The position numbers were made by a program, and so were the translations under genes. From positions 1-41,181 of the forward strand of contig JBFWIF010000007.1 of the NCBI GenBank assembly GCA_050256135.1: 41,181 nt of DNA. The letters run 5' to 3'. Positions 34,149 through 41,181 of this stretch are shown in pieces. How positions within the stretch are numbered: position 1 is the first letter of the stretch; each line of letters begins with the position of its first letter. The notes below the pieces were generated by a model. The model made no database searches and had not been told where the DNA came from. It saw only the letters and a list, made by a program, of their open reading frames with translations. This DNA is from RZYP01 sp050256135. GTDB lineage: Bacteria; Bacillota; Negativicutes; Acidaminococcales; Acidaminococcaceae.

Positions 34149-35402
34149 TTATTGTTCGAAATGGAATTTAGGCCTTAGCAAATTTCCCGGCTTGTCTAAT
34201 TCTAAGAAAAATGGTTTTCCTTCAATTCCTTTTGGATCTAAGTTGTATTTTTTGACTAAACTAAGTGATATTATAAACTCAGATATTTCTAAAGTATTCT
34301 TGATCCATACTGTATCTAAATCAGCTATTTCGAATTTGCCTAAACTTTGAGCCACTGCTCGGAGGGCTTCAATATCGGATTCAAAGTGAATTGGTATTCT
34401 TGCACTTTCTGGATAGCCCGAAGTAATCGAATTGGTATACATAGCTGAATAATCAATACCATTAACTAATCTGTTAGTGGTAAAGTCTGCTCGTCCAATT
34501 CCCAAAACATTTCCATGCGTTTGTTTGGAAGAATTTCGAACAAAAATTCTTCCAATTGCTGGCTCGCTCTCTGCTTGTCCCCAATAGCGGCCTACGATAT
34601 TGGGGTCCATCCCGCCGCCACTAATGTTTTTGCCGATTTCATCCACAATCAACAAATCAAATTTCGAGCAAGGAATATGGGGCATGAAATTTTTCGCCTT
34701 CACAAGTAAAGCTTTTTCTTTTTCAACAATTTGCTTTGTAGGAATAACCTGAATTTCAGCTGTATGGTCATAGGAATTTTCCACAATACCAATGCCAAAT
34801 ACTACATTACTCTGCTGAAATATTATACTAGACATTTCCTCCAACGCTGTACTAGGATGTTGTTTTTTCATTTCGGCATGAAAAGAAAGTGCTCCGCGAT
34901 GTTTGCCAAGCCCAACTACTGCCATTTTCATTAAACCACTTTCAACTGGTCCTGAAAACAAAGTATGAGGTTTGATACGATTGATTAATATAATAGCATC
35001 AGCCTCAAATGCCGTCTTGCTTACGTAAACAGGAGTCTTAAATACAGTACTGCCTACCTGTTCAACATCCATGGATGAAATAATTGGGCACTCCATTGTT
35101 TCTTCGCAAATTCCGTAGTCTTTAATGACTTGTATTTGACCTTCAGCAGTTGCTCCGCCATGACTTCCCATAGCAGGTATGATAAATGGATGTAACCCCC
35201 AACTTTTTGTTACATCTACTACTGTTTTAACAATGCTACTGAGGTTATAAATACCGCGGCTGCCAACAGCAATTCCAACACGTTGTCCAGAATGCAATTT
35301 TACTTTTGAATGGATTGCTGCAAGTTGTTGTTTTAAAGTGCCGTCAATGTCATTTAGTTCTTCATTTGCTAATTGTTGTTTGTACTTCACCAAAGAAATC
35401 AT
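34149..35402 (-). CDS. LarA-like nickel-pincer isomerase (DUF2088)
   Basis: A 417-residue protein of the lactate racemase superfamily, whose members use a nickel pincer nucleotide to interconvert 2-hydroxy acids. The N-terminal domain has GIAVGSRGIYN and AMGSHGGAT. The segment NRIKPHTLFSGPVESGLMKM holds a histidine and a lysine in the places of the LarA residues that bind nickel and the pincer. The GSRG motif differs from the TRP-type motif of lactobacillar LarA, so the substrate may not be lactate. No larB, larC or larE is in the window. A GGGGAT-type ribosome site precedes the ATG. It lies 68 bases after an interrupted transporter gene on the same strand. Confidence 0.78.
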   Translation of the reverse strand: MISLVKYKQQLANEELNDIDGTLKQQLAAIHSKVKLHSGQRVGIAVGSRGIYNLSSIVKTVVDVTKSWGLHPFIIPAMGSHGGATAEGQIQVIKDYGICEETMECPIISSMDVEQVGSTVFKTPVYVSKTAFEADAIILINRIKPHTLFSGPVESGLMKMAVVGLGKHRGALSFHAEMKKQHPSTALEEMSSIIFQQSNVVFGIGIVENSYDHTAEIQVIPTKQIVEKEKALLVKAKNFMPHIPCSKFDLLIVDEIGKNISGGGMDPNIVGRYWGQAESEPAIGRIFVRNSSKQTHGNVLGIGRADFTTNRLVNGIDYSAMYTNSITSGYPESARIPIHFESDIEALRAVAQSLGKFEIADLDTVWIKNTLEISEFIISLSLVKKYNLDPKGIEGKPFFLELDKPGNLLRPKFHFEQ

Positions 35403-35470
35403 TTCTTCTATCCCCTTTATAACTCCATTCTAGGTATTTTTAGTGAAATAAATAGGTGTGAGAAGACATT

Positions 35471-36772
35471 TTACATTGGGAAAAATAGTGGCGTTAATAA
35501 TATGGTAATAATAAGCAACAATATGGTTAAAGGTGTACCTAGTTTTACAAAATCCATAAATCTATACTGCCCTGCACCTGCTGCCATTGAACTTGGAACA
35601 CTGCCAATAGGAGTCATCATAGCCAAGTTCGCACCCATGATAATGCCTACTACTACTGCGTGAGGGTCAATGCCCATACTTTTAGCCATAAACAAAGCTA
35701 TCGGAGTTAAAATTGCAGCAGTGCCAGTGCAAGACATTATTTGTGTTTGTATTGTAGCCAAAATAGTAATTACAATAAATAAAGAATAAGGTGTTGCTGC
35801 TGAACCCAGCCAGCCTAGAGCTGTGTCTGCAATAATTTTTCCGGCTCCAGTTTTGTCCATTGCTCCTGCTAATCCCATGGCACCACCCATAATCATGATG
35901 GTTCCCCAATCTACGGCTTGATAAGCTTCTTTATCGGTCATGCATCCAGTTACAACTATTATAGCAGCACCAATCATAGCAATAAGGCCAACTGGATACT
36001 TATGTACGCCGCCTGTAACAAATAACACTACCATTAACGCCATGGTGGCTATGGCAATCCAACCTTTAGTAGTTACTTTTTGGTCAATTTCGGTGGTTTC
36101 AGTTCCAAGTTCGGATCTTTCAGCAGCAATATAGCTGTCTAGTTTTTCGCCCACAAATAATTTTTGACTCATCTTGTATCCAATTGTACATGAATATATG
36201 ATCGTTACAATTGCTAAAGGTATGCCAACGCCAGCAAAGCCAAAAATAGTAAAGCCTTCGACGCCTGCTTTAATCATGACTGCCTGAGCGACCAATTGAG
36301 GGGTTGAACCAATTAAGGTAACTAATCCACCGGCATTAGCAGCCCAAGAGAGTGGCATATGCAAAAATTTTCCGCTTACTGTTCCGTTACTTGTAGCAGC
36401 AATTGCTGTTATTACAGGTATAAACATAGCCATGCAGGCTGTATTACTAACAAAACCTGTTAGAACCGTGCAAATGACTAGGATTGCAGCCATGATTCTG
36501 ATTTGACCGTTGCCAACTTTGCGAACAACTCACAAACCTAAAATTTGTGCTACATTTGTTTTGAACAATGCTTGTCCAACAATCATCATACCTACAATCA
36601 TCAAAACCAAATTAGAGCCAAAGCCACCAAAAGCAGCACTTAAACTAACAGTCTTTGTTACTGCAAGAGCAATACAAATTAAGACTGCTGTTACACCAAT
36701 CGGAAATAGTTCTGTTGCCCAGAGGATTAAGCCACACAATACAATTATCATTGTTACTGTAGATGCAGCCAT
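35471..36772 (-). pseudogene. SLC13/DASS transporter interrupted by an in-frame TGA
   Basis: A DASS-family transporter reading frame of 433 sense codons plus one internal stop. The first part (36772 down to 36533) has the N-terminal helices and ends QILGL. A TGA at 36532-36530 follows, and the same frame continues without indel (VVRKVGNGQIRIMAAILVI) to the TAA at 35471. Both SNT-type and binding-loop regions are present in the second part (SNTACMAMFIPV, LIGSTPQLVAQ, TPIGSVPSSMAAG). These loops differ from GTPPN in the intact paralogue at 4622, implying another substrate. I start at ATG 36772 behind GGAG. Either a recent nonsense mutation, a sequencing error, or two fragments. It is upstream of the LarA-like gene on the same strand. 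Confidence 0.8.
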
Positions 36773-37128
36773 TTTCTTCACTCCAATCATTAATTAATTA
36801 TTACGAAAATACTTCAAAATATAAATTTAAAATGTGTTTTAGAATTTTTAATGCTTGTAAACATCTGATTATCAGAAAAAATCAAATTAATCTTGGCTTC
36901 AAAATATTCTCATGAGATTTAGTTTTGTACGGAACATTCTGAAAAATATTTTGATAATGCCACAAACTAATCATTCTTCTTCTTAAACATTAAGAGCAAA
37001 GTAAAGGTATTAATGTTTCTGGTTGGAGTGTTCTTAGTCTAAAGATTTTAGTTTCCAAATAGAAACTTTAGCTTTGCTAATTATTTTAGATCAGTACTAT
37101 TGATGATTTGGTACCAACGCAAAATACT

Positions 37129-37156
37129 TGATAGTAATCAGAGAAAAAATATACTA
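37129..37156 (+). promoter_or_regulatory. Promoter candidate within the intergenic region
   Basis: TTGATA (37129-37134), a 16-base spacer and TATACT (37151-37156), each five of six to consensus. No gene follows before the hairpin at 37448, so it may drive a non-coding RNA of roughly 330 bases. Confidence 0.35.
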
Positions 37157-37447
37157 TAATTTTTAGATTAATTTGTTGAGAATATTTGATTTTTTTTGCT
37201 GTCTGTAATAGGAAAAGTATTTACAACGGCATAAATTATATAAAATTACCGCATGGTAGTTATACTATTTGCGTCTACGATATTGCCGGTGGATAGAGTG
37301 GTGCTTTTATTTTAAGACAAAAATGTACTAATGAAAATTAAAAAAGCTGATGGGTGCGGGAGGTTATTTCAGAGATTTAATTCTGTTCTTTTGTACTAGA
37401 TCATAAATTCTAAATGTCAGTAATGAATTATATTTATGTGTTTTTGG

Positions 37448-37497
37448 ACAACGCTATTCCTTAATAACAATTATTAAGGAATAGCGTTGTTTTGATA
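37448..37497 (+). terminator. Perfect 20-bp hairpin, terminator-like
   Basis: Bases 37448-37467 pair without mismatch to 37471-37490 across a CAA loop, followed by TTTGATAT. The stem is much longer than ordinary terminators in this window and follows no gene. It could terminate an unannotated transcript or mark a small mobile or regulatory element. Confidence 0.6.
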
Positions 37498-37574
37498 TAT
37501 AGAGTAATTTGTTTCAAAAAAAGTTTTAGATATAAGTTGTTGAGGTTAAAACATTAGTGATAATTAACTTGAAA

Positions 37575-37631
37575 ACTAACGATTGATAAACAACAAGATA
37601 AATATTAGAGAATAGACTAACGATTGATAAA
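37575..37631. repeat. 16-bp direct repeat pair, possible operator
   Basis: ACTAACGATTGATAAA occurs at 37575-37590 and again, exactly, at 37616-37631, a 41-base period (about four helical turns). Related TGATAA-containing sequence continues to about 37690. Placement before the CoA-transferase operon suggests binding sites for a regulator. Confidence 0.6.
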
Positions 37632-37640
37632 TAATCTGAT

Positions 37641-37666
37641 AATTATTAGGGAAAAACCTAATAATT
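37641..37666. promoter_or_regulatory. Palindromic element before the CoA-transferase operon
   Basis: AATTATTAGG (37641-37650) and CCTAATAATT (37657-37666) are perfect inverted copies separated by GAAAAA. There is no T-tract, so it is more likely a protein-binding site than a terminator. Confidence 0.45.
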
Positions 37667-37819
37667 AGTAAATAATTTGATAATTTACATAATACTAACT
37701 TTTTATTATTATCGAGACATAAAGACTTGCTTCCACGGTTTTCAATATTTGAAGATAAATATACAAAACTATGCTGGAAGTCTAAATTTATAACACAAAA
37801 ATTGGAAGGGGTGGGCAAT

Positions 37820-39004
37820 TTGTCAAAAGCATTAGAAGGCCTTAAAGTTGTCGAAGTTGGCAACATATTGGCAGGGCCGTTTGCAGGAACCTTAATGGCA
37901 GATTTTGGTGCAGAAGTCATTAAAGTGGAGCCGCCAAAAATTGGTGACTTGATGCGTAACATGGGGAGAATCAAGGATATGTGGTTCTCAGTAGAGGGAC
38001 GCAACAAAAAAAGTGTGACACTTAATCTAAAAGAAAAAAAAGGCAAAGAAATTTTACTTGAATTGCTAAAAGATGCTGATGTTCTTATCGAGAATTTCCG
38101 TCCAGGTGTTTTCGAAAGGCTAGGATTTAATTGGGAAATGTTACATGAACTGAATCCTAAGTTAGTTTTTTTTAGTGCTTCCGGGTATGGTCAAACAGGA
38201 CCTAATGCTCATAAACCAGGTTTTGACAGAATCGGTTTAGCATTGGGTGGATTTTTACATGTAACAGGATTTCCAGGTGGTCCGCCGATTAAACCGGGAG
38301 TATCCGTCGCTGACTTTATGACCGCAATGTTTGGAACCATTGGAATCATGTTTGCTATTTATAATAGGGACGTGATTGGAACTGGCCAAGGACAACGTAT
38401 AGATGGCTGCTTAACAGAAACGACCCTTAGAATGATGGAATCCATTATTGCAGAATACTCTTACGATGGCACGATCAGAAACCGTGTTGGCAATGGTACT
38501 TTAGTTACTATTCCGTCAGGCCATTTCCTTACAAAAGATGATCAGTATCTGGTTTTGTCGGTTGCAGGAGATAAGGTTTTTGAACAGTTCGCAAAAGCTA
38601 TAGAGCGAGAAGACTTGATGGCGAGTGAAGAATACAGCACGGCTAAAGGTCGCATGAAAAACAGGGATGAGATTAATCAAATAGCTGAAGATTGGGCTAG
38701 AACACATACTATTGACGAATGTTTGGCTGCTTTAGGTGATGACGTTCCTAATTGCAAAGTATATACTGTTGCGGATATCGTAAAAGATCCTCACTTTGCA
38801 TTTAGAGATGCATTGATTAAAGTGCCAACAGAAAAATTTGGCGTTCTTACAATGCAGAATGTTACCCCAAAGATGTCAGGTACTCCTGGTAAGGTCGAAT
38901 GGGCAGGACCAGCATTAGGCGCATACAATGAGGAAATCTATTGTGGAAAACTAAATTTAACAAAGGAAGAATTAGAACAGCTTAAATCTGATGGGGTGAT
39001 TTAA
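37820..39004 (+). CDS. Class III CoA-transferase of a 2-hydroxyacyl-CoA dehydratase operon
   Basis: A 394-residue CaiB/BaiF-family CoA-transferase. The expected catalytic aspartate is D165 in GVSVADFMTA. Segments VVEVGNILAGPFAGTLMADFG, NKKSVTLNLK, IENFRPGVFERLGF and SGYGQTGPN fit the family (longest cited in part). I place the start at TTG 37820, eight bases after GGAAGGGG; upstream codons in the same frame do not look like this family. In hadA/fldA operons this enzyme loads CoA on the (R)-2-hydroxy acid from the dehydrated product's CoA ester. The next genes are activator and dehydratase, so the same role is likely. It is only a distant paralogue of the 9321 gene. Confidence 0.9.
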   Translation: MSKALEGLKVVEVGNILAGPFAGTLMADFGAEVIKVEPPKIGDLMRNMGRIKDMWFSVEGRNKKSVTLNLKEKKGKEILLELLKDADVLIENFRPGVFERLGFNWEMLHELNPKLVFFSASGYGQTGPNAHKPGFDRIGLALGGFLHVTGFPGGPPIKPGVSVADFMTAMFGTIGIMFAIYNRDVIGTGQGQRIDGCLTETTLRMMESIIAEYSYDGTIRNRVGNGTLVTIPSGHFLTKDDQYLVLSVAGDKVFEQFAKAIEREDLMASEEYSTAKGRMKNRDEINQIAEDWARTHTIDECLAALGDDVPNCKVYTVADIVKDPHFAFRDALIKVPTEKFGVLTMQNVTPKMSGTPGKVEWAGPALGAYNEEIYCGKLNLTKEELEQLKSDGVI

Positions 39005-39058
39005 AATAATTAATTTTATCAAGATTGATAAAAAAGCTGGGTTTAGGAGAACACCATT

Positions 39059-39850
39059 ATGTTGACTATGGGAATAGATATTGGCTCAACTGCTTGCAAG
39101 TGTGTCATTCTTAAAGATGGGAAAGAAGTAATTTCTAAAGCGGTTGTTTCTCTAGGGACAGGTACAACCGGACCAACGCGAGTTGTTGAAGAAGCTTTGG
39201 CACACAAAGGATTGAAGCGAGAAAACATTGACCGCATTATGGTAACTGGGTATGGAAGGTTAACGTTTGAAGGTGCGGATAATCAGAAAAGTGAATTAAG
39301 CTGTCATGCTAAGGGTATCAATTTTTTGTTTCCGGCGGTTCGCACTGTTGTTGATATTGGCGGACAGGATGTAAAGATATTGAGCATCACTGCTAAAGGG
39401 ACATTGGCTAATTTTGTTATGAACGATAAATGTGCGGCTGGCACAGGTAAGTTTCTGGATGTAATGGCTAGAACTATCAATGTTCAGGTAACTGAATTAG
39501 GTGATATTGCACTAAGTGCAATGGGCGAGGTAAATATCAGTAATACTTGCACTGTATTTGCTGAATCAGAAGTTATTTCCAAACTGTCTGCAAACGTCAA
39601 AGTTGAAGATTTAGTTGCTGGAATCCATCGTTCAGTAGCTAAACGGGTGGCCGCTCTTGCCTTTCGCAATGGCATTATTCCAGAGGTTGCAATGAGTGGT
39701 GGTGTTGCATTAAACAAAGGTGTTGTAGCTCTTTTAAGTGAAGAGTTGCAAACAAAAATAATGGTGCATGAGGATTGTCAACTAGCAGGAGCTTTGGGTG
39801 CAGCTATTTTAGCAGCTGAGGAATTTGCTAGAGGGGCAGCAAAAATATAA
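39059..39850 (+). CDS. 2-Hydroxyacyl-CoA dehydratase activator (archerase)
   Basis: A 263-residue ASKHA ATPase of the HgdC/HadI/FldI family. The N-terminal MGIDIGSTACKCVIL, the TVVDIGGQDVKIL segment and the C-terminal AMSGGVALNKGVV form the nucleotide site. C125 (NDKCAAGTGKF) and C164 (NTCTVFAESEV) are the ligands of the 4Fe-4S cluster shared across the homodimer. It uses ATP to inject one electron into the dehydratase, and the enzyme is oxygen-labile. TAGGAGA precedes the ATG, 54 bases after the CoA-transferase. Confidence 0.95.
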   Translation: MLTMGIDIGSTACKCVILKDGKEVISKAVVSLGTGTTGPTRVVEEALAHKGLKRENIDRIMVTGYGRLTFEGADNQKSELSCHAKGINFLFPAVRTVVDIGGQDVKILSITAKGTLANFVMNDKCAAGTGKFLDVMARTINVQVTELGDIALSAMGEVNISNTCTVFAESEVISKLSANVKVEDLVAGIHRSVAKRVAALAFRNGIIPEVAMSGGVALNKGVVALLSEELQTKIMVHEDCQLAGALGAAILAAEEFARGAAKI

Positions 39851-39884
39851 AGGCCAATTCGTAAACGCGAGAGGAGTTGGAGTA

Positions 39885-41153
39885 ATGGCTGAAAACAATA
39901 CACAAAAACCAAAACGTGAATTGCCAAAATCAAGAATTATGGTTGCCGAACAAACGGCGAAGGTATACCGAGATGCATTTGAAGCGAAAAAAAGAGGAGA
40001 AATTATAGGCTGGTCAACAGCAATTTTTCCGCAAGAGATTTGTGAAACTTTGGGAATACCAGTTTTATATCCGGAAAACAATGCCGCATCTATATCGGCA
40101 AAACATTTGGGCGATAATTTGATTCAATATGCTGAAGGGCCAATGCGCTATCCTATGAATATTTGCTCCTATGCAAGGCTGAATATGGCACTGGCAGAGA
40201 AAATTCAGGATCCGACATACAATGAGGCTGATCCACTAATGCCATCACCGGATTTTTTATTGTTAGCTAACAATAGCTGTACGCAGTTGATGAAGTGGTA
40301 TGAAAGCCTTTCCAGAGATTTGAATATCCCTATATTTTTCGTTGACTGCCTATTCAATTATGATGAAGAGGCGCCTGCTCCGCACAAAGTAAAATATATT
40401 CGTCAACAAATCGAACAATACATAGAGGCAATGGAGAAATTCAGCGGTAAGAAGTTTGATTGGGATAAATTTCTTGAAGTGCAGAAACGTTCCCAAATCA
40501 ATAGTAAATTGTTTGATGACATAATTAAATTAAATCAAAGAACGCCGGCACCTCTTAGTGGTTTTGACTTCTTCAATTATATGTCGTGCCTGGTACTTTG
40601 CAGGGGAAAAGAATCTACTACGGCGATTTTTGAGCAACTTAAGAAAGAAATAGAGGAACACATTGCCAACGGTACCACAACTTTCCCAGCAGAAGAGAAA
40701 TACCGTGTTCATTGGGAAGGAATTGCTTGTTGGCCAAATATGGGTCACAATCTTAAAACGCTTAAAAAGTACGATGTTAATGCCGTAATCAATGGTTATG
40801 TTACGGCCTGGAATGTTGTGTATGAACCTGGCAACCTTGATTCTATGGCTGCTGCCTATGCAACTTCATCAACCAATAGTTTATCGACAAAGACTATTAT
40901 GAACATGAGAGCTGATACAATCGAAAAATATAACTGCGACGGAATGCTATGTCATGTGAACAGAAGTTGTAAGTTTATGACTTTCCATATTTTCGTCGGA
41001 CGTCATATTGTTGAAGAAAAAACTGGCGTTCCTTGCACAAACTTTGATGGTGATCAATCCGATTCAAGGGTTTATAGTGAAGCTCAGTTTGAAACAAGGT
41101 TGCAAGGATTGGTAGAAATTATGCAGCAGAACAAGGAGGCAAAAAATGTCTAA
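39885..41153 (+). CDS. 2-Hydroxyacyl-CoA dehydratase alpha subunit
   Basis: A 422-residue HgdB/HadB/FldB-like subunit. It begins with a conserved GWSTAIFPQEICETLGIP segment. Likely 4Fe-4S ligands are C94 (NICSYARLN), C132 (NNSCTQLMKWYE) and C356 (GMLCHVNRSC). With the beta subunit it eliminates water from an (R)-2-hydroxyacyl-CoA through a ketyl radical. GAGAGGAG precedes ATG 39885; the frame is open further upstream into the activator gene but the ribosome site fixes the start. Substrate (lactoyl, 2-hydroxyisocaproyl, phenyllactoyl or 2-hydroxyglutaryl) cannot be read from this subunit alone. Confidence 0.92.
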   Translation: MAENNTQKPKRELPKSRIMVAEQTAKVYRDAFEAKKRGEIIGWSTAIFPQEICETLGIPVLYPENNAASISAKHLGDNLIQYAEGPMRYPMNICSYARLNMALAEKIQDPTYNEADPLMPSPDFLLLANNSCTQLMKWYESLSRDLNIPIFFVDCLFNYDEEAPAPHKVKYIRQQIEQYIEAMEKFSGKKFDWDKFLEVQKRSQINSKLFDDIIKLNQRTPAPLSGFDFFNYMSCLVLCRGKESTTAIFEQLKKEIEEHIANGTTTFPAEEKYRVHWEGIACWPNMGHNLKTLKKYDVNAVINGYVTAWNVVYEPGNLDSMAAAYATSSTNSLSTKTIMNMRADTIEKYNCDGMLCHVNRSCKFMTFHIFVGRHIVEEKTGVPCTNFDGDQSDSRVYSEAQFETRLQGLVEIMQQNKEAKNV

Positions 41154-41181
41154 TTTAAAATCGATAGATCGGAAGAGCGTC
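41146..41181 (+). CDS. Start of the dehydratase beta subunit, truncated
   Basis: An ATG at 41146 overlaps the stop of the alpha-subunit gene and follows AAGGAGG. In this operon type the next gene is the beta subunit. Only about six codons (MSNLKS) are genomic, because the final 16 bases match a sequencing adapter. Confidence 0.6.
   Translation, partial: MSNLKSIDRKSV
41166..41181. other. Illumina adapter sequence at the contig end
   Basis: AGATCGGAAGAGCGTC, the last 16 bases, is the beginning of the standard Illumina TruSeq adapter. It is read-through left untrimmed at the contig edge and should not be translated as part of the beta subunit. Confidence 0.93.

Larger units (their letters stand above)
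36773..37819. other. Long AT-rich control region between divergent gene sets
   Basis: About 1 kb with no convincing gene. It separates the leftward transporter/isomerase genes from the rightward CoA-transferase operon. It contains a promoter candidate (37129-37156), a perfect 20-bp hairpin (37448-37490), 16-bp direct repeats and a 10-bp palindromic pair just upstream of the CoA-transferase. A 20-codon open stretch at 37253-37315 is slightly GC-richer than its surroundings but unrecognised. Confidence 0.6.

Noticed and set aside
36530..36532. TGA as a selenocysteine codon in the DASS transporter
   Set aside because: DASS proteins are not known selenoproteins, I see no clear SECIS-like hairpin directly after it, and a nonsense mutation or error is simpler.
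37727..37819. N-terminal extension of the CoA-transferase frame upstream of TTG 37820
   Set aside because: The added residues do not resemble the family, and GGAAGGGG is spaced correctly for the TTG start.

Overview
The window reads as a single chromosomal contig of an anaerobic, propionate-forming Negativicute (Gram-negative-type Firmicute). A Phascolarctobacterium- or Acidaminococcus-like member of the Acidaminococcaceae is my best guess. The evidence is a four-subunit Na+-pumping methylmalonyl-CoA decarboxylase next to methylmalonyl-CoA epimerase and MeaB, a Firmicute-style L21-Prp-L27 operon, a Rod-shape cluster, and a radical 2-hydroxyacyl-CoA dehydratase operon. Base composition is moderately low in GC. 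The last 16 bases match an Illumina adapter, so the right edge is an assembly end and not biology.

Layout. 1-5.9 kb: 3' end of meaB, then mce, mmdA, mmdD, mmdC and mmdB, then a DASS-type (SLC13) Na+/dicarboxylate transporter. Together they form a succinate-to-propionate Na+ cycle: decarboxylation of methylmalonyl-CoA exports Na+, and Na+ can drive dicarboxylate uptake. 6.1-7.5 kb: a small cluster of unrecognised membrane proteins, including an RseC-like one and a coupled 38-residue ORF. 7.8-10.6 kb: a MatC-like carboxylate carrier and a class III CoA-transferase, closed by two hairpin terminators. 10.7-17.8 kb: DUF4321, maf, radC, mreB, mreC, mreD, mrdA, rodA. 17.8-22.9 kb: a B12-binding radical SAM protein with its DUF2344 partner, RNase E/G, then L21-Prp-L27 behind its own promoter and leader. 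23-33.7 kb: obgE, proB, proA, a MacAB-like exporter with its own consensus promoter, nadD, yqeK, an LCP protein, rsfS, cvfB, then tRNA-Ala(GGC).

The accessory end (33.8-41.2 kb) is the most interesting part. A LarA-like nickel-pincer isomerase and a second DASS transporter, interrupted by an in-frame TGA, run leftward. A class III CoA-transferase, a 2-hydroxyacyl-CoA dehydratase activator and the dehydratase subunits run rightward. Between them lies about 1 kb of AT-rich non-coding DNA with direct repeats, palindromes and a perfect 20-bp hairpin. The gene order of the rightward operon matches the known hadAIBC/fldAIBC type. Placing a LarA-family isomerase and a transporter opposite it suggests a 2-hydroxy-acid uptake, isomerisation and reductive dehydration module.

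I do not see a clear candidate for a wholly new system. The best second-look items are that divergent locus and its control region, the decayed mmdC tail copy inside the mmd operon, the possible orphan transcript near 37.1-37.5 kb, and the small membrane-protein cluster at 6.1-7.5 kb.
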